Shown here: in pieces, positions 55,622 through 64,000 of the stretch
Layout: the number at the start of each line of letters is the position of its first letter
How positions within the stretch are numbered: the first letter of the stretch is position 1
NCBI GenBank assembly: GCA_034770075.1
Contig: CM068380.1
Location: forward strand, 26,722,005 to 26,786,004
DNA from: Aralia elata
Taxonomy: Eukaryota > Streptophyta > Magnoliopsida > Apiales > Araliaceae
Length of the DNA: 64,000 bases
Reading direction: 5' to 3'
Position numbers and translations under genes: made by a program
Notes under the pieces: model-generated
Database searches by the model: none
What the model saw: only the letters and a program-made list of their open reading frames with translations
What the model was told of the DNA's origin: nothing

Positions 55622-56681
55622 ATGGATGAGCATAACTATCAATGGGATTATGAGGGGACGACACAACCAAGTTCGTCAAAACTTCTTGAGCAATTGCAAG
55701 AACAAGTTACAACGCTTTCAAGGGTTGTTGACACTCTTAAAGGCAAGTCCACTCAAAATGCCTACAGTCAGAATCAAGCTGACTACTACCCAAACTACTA
55801 TCAACCGGGTTGGCAAGATCATCCAAGCTTTTCTTGGGACAACAGTCAATATCAATGCTTTGATCCAAGTCTCTCATACCATTCAGAATTTTCATTCCAA
55901 CCTCCACCACACCATGAAGATACATCTAATGTGGAGGAGATTCTTCCCATGTTCATTGAGAAACAAGAATTGTTACGAAACCTCGAGAACCAAATGGCAC
56001 AACTTGTCGAGGCAGTGCTTATTCACCGGCAAAGCACCTTACCTTGTATTACACAGATTAACCCTATAGAGGAAGGTGAAGAGCAATGTATGGTGAATTC
56101 GCATAGTTGTGACAAAGCGGAAAGAAGGAGGGAGGAGCTCATGGCTTATATCTCTCAAAATGAGGTTAGGTTGGCAAATATACAAGCTTTAGTGCAGAGC
56201 ATCATGAACTATGTTGCCAATTCTTACATTATTCACCCGCAAAGCACCTTATCTAGCGATACAGAGATCAACCCCATAGAGGAAGGTGAAGAGGAATGCT
56301 TGGTGCATGATCAAGGAAATGGCGCGGAGTCGCACGAAGCTATTAGTGAAAATTTTGAGAGTGAACATCCTGTTGTGGATGATGATTCTGAGGTTGATGA
56401 GACGAGGAGCATGAATGGGGATCATGAAAAGGAAATTGAAGACCAAGAAATCACATTCGAGGTTTTCAAAACCCATCGAACACCCATTGGTTCATGAAGA
56501 AGATCTTCATGTCGATCTTGACACAAGTGCAATAATTGATGATGCGGATGAGGAGAGCTTATTCTTGCCATCGGATGATGCTATGTTCAAGGGTCACCAA
56601 TCCGGCATGCATGCTATGCAAATCAAAGAAATAACATCGAGGCGGCATGCTATGGTCAATTTTGCGATTGAGTCGGATTGA
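55622..56681 (+). pseudogene. Athila Gag-derived ORF of element A (one frameshift)
   Basis: Starts at ATG 55622 (MDEHNYQWDYEG) and is open for 291 codons to 56497. It has the same signature as A': NYYQPGWQDHPSFSW, then LRNLENQMAQLVEA and QSTLPCITQINPIEEGE. There is an internal duplication 70 residues apart (IHRQSTL... at 56021 and IHPQSTL... at 56231). An extra A in the AAAA of TTTTCAAAACCC (near 56465) shifts the frame compared with A'; the conserved tail (HEEDLHVDLDTS to FAIESD) continues in the +1 frame to 56681. The N-terminal Gag core is missing in both copies, so the protein corresponds to the Gag C-terminal region only. Role unknown; RNA or particle interaction would be inference. Confidence 0.82.
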
Positions 56682-57376
56682 TGGGGAAAAAAGGAGTCGG
56701 GCTAACGACTTTAAACCAAGCGCTTCTTGGGAGGCAAACCAAGTTTACTGTTTTGCTTTTATTTTTGTTTGATTGCATTTTAGTGGTTTAATTGCATTTT
56801 AATTTCTTTAGTCATTTGCTTTCAGGTACGCTCCCAACTTAGAGGTATTGAAAGATGATATCAATGGCGCTTGACACGGTTTCAGGAAAGTCTTCTATTT
56901 TAATTTTTCCTATATCAGACATTGAGGACAATGTCAAGTTTAAGTTTGGGGGTAATATTTCATATTTGTGTGTTTTTAATTTAGTTTTTGTGTGATTTAA
57001 GTATGTTGTTCTTTTTATTCAAAAAAAAAATTTATTTTTAGGATGTGTCCCTTGAGCATTGTTTTAATTTGATTTGAACTATAATCCATGGTCAATGATA
57101 ATGGCTTGTTTGAAGAGAATCTAACTCATGAGACGTAGACAATTGTTCCTTAGTCTTTGTGCTTATCGTTTATTGGTTATTATTTTGCTTATGCGTCCTT
57201 TCACTTTCATGCACTTACCCATGAGTATTAAGCTAGTTGTATGCTTAGTGAAGGCTTTTATAACCGAATGCTTGTGATAAATATCTATAAACTCTAGAAC
57301 TCGTTTAAACATCACTCGAACTAAGGTGTCCAAATTTGTTATGTTTGAATTGATGGTCATGTGGTGAGTTGAGATG
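56682..57376. other. Noncoding tail of element A
   Basis: Holds TTTAAACCAAGCGCTTCTTGGGAGGCA (56713-56739, seen also after the Athila integrase remnant) and a GAGGACAATGTCAAGTTTAAGTTTGGGGG block (56924-56953) resembling the later polypurine tract. No gene seen. Confidence 0.6.
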
Positions 57377-57565
57377 GAGCGTAAAACGCACTCACTCATG
57401 GACACATGCGTAGGAGAGATAGAGCGTAAAACGCACTCTCTTATAATTGTGATTAAAGAAAGAACATTGTTTATTGCAAATTTTGCATGGGGTTGAGGTT
57501 GAGCGTAAAACGCACTCGCCCATATGAGCATGCTTAAGGATTGAGATGGAGCATAAAATGCACTC
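57377..57565 (+). repeat. Four-hairpin array in tail of element A
   Basis: GAGCGTAAAACGCACTC at 57377-57393, 57422-57438 and 57501-57517, and GAGCATAAAATGCACTC at 57549-57565. In the last unit both stem arms changed together (GCGT/ACGC to GCAT/ATGC), keeping the palindrome. Confidence 0.9.
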
Positions 57566-57924
57566 ACCTAGAGCCCTTGGTTCTCAAAATTTTTGGAATT
57601 GTGATTTGTACACCTTTGTATTGAGTGATGTGTTAAGCATGTTGTTTTGGGGTTTATTTTGATTATTTCATAAGGTAATGTGGTTGCTTAGTTTCATTCG
57701 AGATTGATTGGTGTAGTGCTATTGGGTACTCACACACACACGGAAGGGGCCTTAAGTAAAGTATGACTAGCTAACTGAAATTTTAGACTTGCAACACTTT
57801 GTTTGTTCTCTTGAGTTCTATGTGTTAATGCCTTTGAGACCATTTTCGGCTTATTAATTCATTGCTCAAGTTAGGTTATATTAGAAGTTTTTGAATTGTT
57901 TAGTTTAAGTTGTTTTGCTTGAGG

Positions 57925-57953
57925 ACAAGCAAAGATTTAAGTTTGGGGGTATT
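57925..57953 (+). promoter_or_regulatory. Element A polypurine tract region
   Basis: ACAAGCAAAGATTTAAGTTT then GGGGGTATT immediately before the 3' LTR. Confidence 0.8.
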
Positions 57954-60143
57954 TGATGAGTGTGTTTTATACACACAATTTGGGTACTTTTGGCCTTGAT
58001 AATTTGCAAGTCTTTAGGTATTTTATGTGGTTTTTATGTATTTTTATCTTATTTCTACATAAATTAGTTTTTAGTTATTTTTACATGTTTTTATATTACT
58101 TTGATGCATTTTCATTATGTTTGTAGGAATTAAAATAAAGACCGCTCGGATAGTTGTTTGTATTGACTCAATGTCCGTGCCTGGACGTCTGTGCCCGAAT
58201 GGTAGTATGATGGAAATTTGTGCTTGGCGACGCTCGGTGCTTAATTTGACAACATTTGGTAGTTAGGCGTGCACGGCGTGCGGCGTCGGCCAAGCCACGA
58301 GGGCAAGCTCGTGCCTAGATATCCGTGCCCGAATGATAAAACGGTGAAAATTTATGTTTGGCGATGCTCGGGGCTTAATTTGATGACATTTGGAAGTTGG
58401 GCGTGCACGGCGTCGGAACGCGGGCACGGCGTGCGGCAGACGGGGGCGCCAGCGTGCGGCCCAGGCGCTGGGCGCGGGCGCATGGGCGCGGCGTGCGGGC
58501 GCGCGCTGGGCGTGCGGGCGTGTTGGCGCGCTGGGCGTGTGCGGCGGGCGCTGGGCGCTCGGCAGCCTCGGCGTTGGGCGCGCGCGCGCGGGGCTCGGCG
58601 GGCTCGGCAGCACTCGGCAGTTGGGCGTGTGGCCAGCGTGCGGCCCAGGCGCTGGGCGCGCCGCGCGGGCGTGCGGGGCAGCAGGCGTGGGCGTGCGGCC
58701 CAAGCGCTGGGCGCGGGCGCGCGCGCTGGCGTGCGGGCGTGCGGGGCAGCAGGCGTGGGCGTGCGGCCCAGGCGCTGGGCGCGGGCGCGCGCGCTGGCGT
58801 GCGGGCGCGCGACGCCGTGCTGAGTGCGATTCCAGCTGGCCTTTTGGTGCGATCTGAGCGGATTTTTGACCCATAATCTGATTTTTTGCTTGGGTTTTTC
58901 ATGGAGGCACTATATAATATCTCTTTGGGGCTTCATATTTCGAAAACTAGGGATTGGGAGGCTACACTAAAACACCAATTTGAGAGCAAAAGTGCTGCAA
59001 TACAAGGAAAAACTCAGCACAAGCCAAAGAACCAAGAAGGAAGGGATTGTCAAGGCATATCTAGACCTTGGGAGGCTGCACATACATCATCAAGAGGAGC
59101 TTGAGGGCTACAAATCAAGAAAATTCCAGCAACAAGCTCAGGAGCAAAAAGAGAAACGAATGCCAAATGAAGAGGAAAAGCTAGAGATTGACATCAACCA
59201 AGCAAGCAACATATGAATATCTTCTAAATGGGTTTTATAATCTCTTGCTTTCCTTTGAATTTGTATTTCAATTTTATGACGAACACCATGTGTTTGATGT
59301 TTTGCTTAGCTACCATGAACTAAAGCTTGTATTCTAAGATTTCAATGGAACCCAACACATAGTTGAATTGAATTCTCTCTCTATTGATTTTAGTTATTCA
59401 TTTGTGAATTGATTGTCATAACCTTTGCTTTCTAGATTAATTGCTTGGCCCGTAATTACCTTGGGAACCTATATGAACTTGACGAACGGATTATAGGTTA
59501 AGACCTAGTTATGATAACATGTGAGAGTATAGATTGTTGTGGGTTATTAGTCGGATTAAGTGACGCGTGTCTTATTAATTATCTGCAGTAATAGATATCT
59601 TGATAGTAGTTGGGATAGATATATACCTAATTACCGCATGCAACCAATTGAGAATCTAGTCTTAATGACTTCCGATGTGAAAGTTGGTAATTGAAGGGAG
59701 GATTAGTTAGATTTGGTGACACGTGTCTATTAATCATTCCTGAAATTAGTCTCTTGATAGTGCATAGGATAGACATATACCTATGCACCGCTTAGGAAGA
59801 TTCGTGATTGACCATCGACAGAGGCTCTTATGTAATTTTGATTTCTCGGTTGTCAATTCGTATGTTATAACTGATTGAAAAGAGAGAGTTAGGAGATTCA
59901 AACGAAGTGTTGGGGGAAATTGCAATCTTAGACTTGTTAATATTAGATTTAATTATCTTTTACTTGATTATTATTATCTTATTCACTACCAACAACAAAA
60001 ATATCAAATCATCATTTGTCTAATTAAAATCAAGACGATATATAGTTGGTACTTGGGATACACTAGAACAATTCTCTTATCATTATATTACTTGTTGACC
60101 GCGTATACTTGCGCGTATTTATCGGTTGCGAAATCGACCAACA
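57954..60143 (+). repeat. 3' LTR of element A
   Basis: 2190 bp. Shorter than the 5' LTR mainly because the GC island (58262-58825) has fewer 19-bp units, and a deletion of about 18 bp near 60076 removes TGTGGGTTCGACAACT-type sequence between short CTCT repeats. Confidence 0.95.
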
Positions 60144-61403
60144 GTACTCAGACACATGTACTGAAGTCTGTTGCGAACCAAACTTTTAGCAACCCATACA
60201 ATCCCTATTTGAACACACCCAGACATTGTAAACTTACCCAAAGCAACATAATTTGAGTACTAAACTATCTTAATAACACCAACAATTTCATTAGCAAATT
60301 TAGAGCCTCTAAACTCAACTTTCTTACAAATTAAACTCGTTTTAGCAAAGTAACCAACTTGAACATGATTAGCACCTCTTGACTGAATTCAGAGCAAATA
60401 AGACATGATTAGACTTAGAATTACATGCTTTAATAATCTACCATCATCAGTTATCAACAACATGGCAATACAACCCAAACAAATCATATAGCATGCTTAT
60501 TCATACATTTCTCCCTATTTTTCCTAAGAAAATAAAATGGGTTTAAGAATTACCTCTTGGATGAAATTCCTTATTGACTTAGTCCTCTTAATCCTTCTGA
60601 TTCGATCACTTGATTCTCTGCAACTCCAGAACAACTCAAATCCTCACTCTCTCTCACTCTTGCTCTCAATTTTCTCACAATCTTCTTCTTTCTTGGGTGA
60701 AATGCTAACAAATGGAAGAATTGTCTTGGGTGAAGAGTATATAAAGATGATGGTAACATCTAATTTCCTTGTCCCTCCACCTTCAGTCATCAATTGCAAG
60801 GATTAAAGGAGAATGGGGGTTAGGAATTGAAATGGTTTTTAGAACTAAAGCAATGTGTAACTCCCTCCTTTTGATTTCCTGATAAATCAAGCGTATAACC
60901 CCTCATTTAGTCCTAATTTGTTAGTCACATAAGTCCCTCCAAATTCAGCTGATGCATTTTAATTAATAAAAGATTATTTTAATCCATTAATCAATTTAAT
61001 AAGCCATTTGACCATTTTGCCCTCTGAAATCCACATTTTTGATATTATAGTCGATTCCTAATAAAATCGACGTTCCGAACTCAAATCCGCTGTCCGTTTC
61101 ACCAATTTCCACTCCGAAAACAAATTTGAGTTCTAGCTTCATTCTTGTGTTTAATACAATTATTATCTACTTAGTCAATAAGCAAATAGTTATATTAATC
61201 TAACTCAACTATTCAAATACATCTCATCACATAATCCAATTACCTATTTATATATATATATATAGATGCATATATATATATATATACATAACATGTACAC
61301 ATATAATTATTTAAACACACAAAATATTCGCATAGAATTCAATTCATTAAATACACTACGATGTATATTGATCTCGGGCATTACATTCACCCTCCCTTAT
61401 TAG

Positions 61404-61421
61404 GATTCCGTCCCCGGAATC
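61404..61421 (-). promoter_or_regulatory. Hairpin before Tekay-3 polypurine tract
   Basis: Sense strand GATTCCGGGGACGGAATC, a perfect 6-bp stem with GGGGAC loop, followed by AATAAGGGAGGG and the LTR. Stem bases co-vary with Tekay-2 (GATTCT/AGAATC). Confidence 0.85.
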
Positions 61422-61430
61422 ATCACAAAA

Positions 61431-64000
61431 TTAAACAAACAGGTTAGGGTAATTTTCCATCATCTTCTCCTCGAGTTCCCACGTAGCTTATTCAGCACTG
61501 TGGTTTCTCCATATTACCTTAACAGAAGGTATTACTTTATTACGTAAAACCTGTTCTTTCCTATCAACAATTTGCACAGGAATTTCTTCATAGGTTAGAT
61601 CTTTCTCAAACTGGATAGGTTCATATTCTATGACATGCTTGTAATCCTGCTTGTAAGGACGTAAAACTGACACATGGAACACGTTATGAACATGCTCCAG
61701 TTCCGGAGGTAAGGCGATTTCATAAGCTACCTCGCCTACACGCCTCAACACCTCAAAAGGTCCTATAAACCGCAGGCTCAATTTTTCTTTCTTTCCAAAT
61801 CTCATTTTGCCTTTCCAGGGAGACACTTTAAAAAATACATAGGTACCGACGTCGAAGTCTCGCTGTTGTCTATGTTGATCTGCATACTTCTTCTGTCGAT
61901 CTTGAGCCGACACTAATCTTGCTCGTATCAATTTAACAACGCTCGCAGTCTGTTGTACCAATTCTGGCCCTAGCAGTTGTCGTTCACCTACTTCATCCCA
62001 GCACAACGGTGTTCTGCACTTTCTACCATACAGAGCTTCATAAGGTGGCATACCGATGCTTGCATGGTAACTGTTGTTGTAAGCGAACTCCGCCAAAGGT
62101 AGATGATCATCCCAACTTCCCTTGAAATCCATAATGCACGCTCGCAACATGTCCTCTAGAGTTTGAATTGTCCTTTCGCTCTGCCCATCTGTCTGAGGAT
62201 GATATGCGGTGCTCAGTCTCAATTGCATTCCCATGCGTTCTTGAAAGCTTCTCCAGAAATTTACTGTGAACCGTGGGTCGCGATCGGACACAATCGATAC
62301 TGGTACACCATGTCTGGAGACAATTTCTTTGATGTAGAGTTTCGCCAGTTGGTCCAAGTTGAATCTGATTTTGATCGACAGAAAGTGTGCTGACTTAGTC
62401 AATCGGTCAACAATAACCCAAATAGCATCAAATCCCTTCTGGGTAGTTGGAAGTCCTACCACAAAATCCATTGTGATATGCTCCCATTTCCATTCCGGTA
62501 TTTCCAGGGGTTGAAGTAACCCGCTCAGTTTCTGATGTTCAGCCTTGACTCTCTAGCATGTTAAGCATCTACTGACGCACTCTGCGACCTCTTTCTTCAT
62601 ATTGGGCCACCAATAATATTGATGAAGATCCCGATACATCTTTGTGCTTCCCGGATGAATCGAGTAACTTGAACTATGAGCTTCTTGTAGAATTTCTTCC
62701 TTTAACTCAGATACCGCTGGCACCCAAATTCTCCCTTCAAATCTTAACAATCCATCACCACCCATATTGATCTTAAGCTTTTCCCCATCTGAAATTCTTT
62801 TTCTCACCTTTTCGCATTCTTCATCGCTGTCTTGTGCTTCCTTTATTTTGTCTAATAGAGTCGGACGAGCATCTACTGCGAATAATTTCTCACCAGATTC
62901 CTTTGAAAACTTTACTTCGAGCTCCAATCTTGCCATATCCTTAATTAACTCTTCTTGAGCTGTTATCATCGCCAACTTACCAATACCCTTCCTGCTTAGC
63001 GCATCTGCTACCACGTTAGCTTTTCCCGGGTGATATAGAATTTCGCAGTCGTAGTCCTTTATCAGCTCCAACCATCTCCTCTGTCGCATATTCAGCTCTT
63101 TCTGCGTGAAGATGTACTTCAGACTTTTATGGTCCGTGTATATTTCACACTTTGCACCATATAAATAGTGCCTCCATATCTTCAGGGCAAATACTACCGC
63201 TGCCAATTCAAGGTCGTGGGTAGGATATCCCTTTTCGTAATCTTTTAACTGCCTTGACGCGTACACAATAACTTTACCATGTTGCATAAGCACACAGCCA
63301 AGTCCTTTGTGGGACGCATCACTGTAAACTACGAAGTCACCCGTATCGTCAGGTAAAGACAACACTGGTGCTTCACTCAACCTTTTCTTCAGCTCCTGAA
63401 AATTTTCTTCACACTTTTCCATCCAGACAAATTTTACCGACTTCCTTGTTAAATTAGTCAGAGTTCCTGCTATCCTGGAGAAATCTTGAATGAATCTTCT
63501 GTAGTAGCCTGCTAATCCCAAGAAACTTCTTACTTCTGTTGGTGTCTTCGGCTGCTCCCAATTAATTACTGCTTCCACCTTTGCTGGATCCACAGAGATT
63601 CCGTCCTTGTCAATCACGTGACCCAGAAATTGAACTCTTTCCAACCAGAATTCACACTTTGAGAATTTTGCGTATAATTTCTCCTTTCTCAATGCTTCTA
63701 ACACCATTCTTAAATGTTCTGCATGATCTTCTGGAGTCTTAGAATAGATCAGAATATCATCTATGAACACAACTACAAACTTATCCAAGTATTGCTTGAA
63801 TACCCGATTCATCATGTCCATAAATGCTGCTGGCGCGTTCGTTAACCCGAATGACATTACCAGGAACTCGTAATGGCCATAACGAGTCCTGAATGCCGTC
63901 TTAGGTACATCTTCCTTCCTCACCTTCAACTGGTGATAACCCGTCCTTAAGTCGATTTTGGAAAAATATTTCGCTCCCTTCAACTGATCAAACAAATCAT
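61431..64000 (-). pseudogene. Tekay-3 pol (RT, RNase H, integrase), two in-frame stops
   Basis: A single minus-strand frame enters at the window edge within reverse transcriptase (DLFDQLKGAKYFSKIDLRTG). It contains catalytic FIDDILIYSK, RNase H (YSDASHKGLGCVLM), an integrase zinc finger with both histidines and cysteines (AHSSSYSIHPG ... CVSRCLTC), the integrase core (DFVVGLPTTQ, SDRDPRFTV, YHPQTDGQSERT) and a C-terminal chromodomain-like segment. Only two lesions were found: TAG at 62555-62553 (a CAG codon in the relatives) and TAA at 61490-61488 (a GAA codon in the relatives). The frame ends at TAA 61433-61431. This is the least damaged pol in the window. Gag, protease and the start of RT lie outside. 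Confidence 0.93.

Larger units (their letters stand above)
53164..60143 (+). mobile_element. A: complete non-autonomous Athila-like element
   Basis: LTRs 53164-55488 and 57954-60143 flank a 2465-bp interior. Target duplication GTACT at 53159-53163 and 60144-60148. It has an Athila-type primer site, one Gag-derived ORF, a four-hairpin array and a purine tract, and no protease, reverse transcriptase or integrase. The closely similar LTRs indicate a fairly recent insertion, into the Tekay-3 LTR. Movement must have depended on an autonomous Athila partner. Confidence 0.95.
51309..61385 (-). repeat. 3' LTR of Tekay-3 (interrupted)
   Basis: Two parts, 61385-60149 and 53163-51309. GC-rich palindromic stretches occur at 52722-52800 and 53107-53158 (GGCGCGGCCGCGCC). 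Near its end it has a short lysine/glycine-rich frame (sense, ending TGA at 51549-51547) like those in Tekay-1 and Tekay-2. An AT microsatellite lies at 61247-61286. The 52082-52351 and 52469-52873 open frames have no gene signature. Confidence 0.9.
51309..64000 (-). mobile_element. Tekay-3: Tekay-type Ty3/gypsy element, 5' end off-window
   Basis: On the minus strand pol enters at the right window edge and runs to 61431, followed by a hairpin, a purine tract and the 3' LTR that begins TGTAATGCCCGAG at 61385 and ends GGGGGCGTCACA at 51309. The LTR is split by element A (53164-60143), giving about 3.09 kb of LTR in total. Inserted in the copia 3' LTR. Gag, protease and the 5' LTR lie outside the window. 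Confidence 0.92.

Overview
This 64 kb window looks like a flowering-plant (eudicot) nuclear chromosome. It is AT-rich intergenic DNA with one recognisable host gene and deeply nested LTR retrotransposons whose families (Tekay-type chromovirus, Athila, Tat/Ogre, copia) are plant-specific. The species cannot be named from the sequence. No prokaryotic operon, CRISPR array, rRNA or tRNA gene was seen.

Left part (1-9266) is the only host-like stretch. It holds the first two coding exons of a SCYL2-type protein pseudokinase on the minus strand (4424-5917), a decayed hAT transposon (about 894-1960), two tandem duplications, CCA-rich low-complexity DNA, and a small non-autonomous copia-like element (6570-8292). 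That element has apparently identical 522-bp LTRs and sits about 0.65 kb upstream of the SCYL2 start codon.

9267-27104 is an old Tekay-type Ty3/gypsy element (Tekay-1, plus strand) with 3.5-kb LTRs and a dead gag-pol. A gag-only Tat/Ogre-like element (12196-16705) is nested in its 5' LTR and a copia solo LTR (24447-26268) in its 3' LTR. Its 3' end is lost at a junction with the next element at 27104/27105.

27105-43123 is a non-autonomous Athila-like element on the minus strand (A'). It is split by a young, otherwise complete Tekay element (Tekay-2, 28598-40049, plus strand), which carries an intact coiled-coil ORF in front of gag. A' itself sits in an older Athila integrase fragment (43139-43488).

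43573-51308 is a decayed copia element. Its 3' LTR is interrupted by a third Tekay element on the minus strand (Tekay-3, 51309 to beyond the window end), whose own 3' LTR contains a complete non-autonomous Athila-like element (A, 53164-60143). The right side is therefore a four-level nest: Athila remnant, then copia, then Tekay-3, then A.

The autonomous-type elements encode the usual gag, protease, reverse transcriptase, RNase H and integrase, all now interrupted. The short Athila-like, Tat-like and small copia elements lack pol and must have been mobilised by other copies. The most interesting unexplained structures are the coiled-coil ORF of Tekay-2, conserved hairpin arrays whose stems co-vary between copies, a gag-derived short ORF shared by two diverged Athila-like elements, and GC-rich palindromic modules in nearly every retrotransposon family present.
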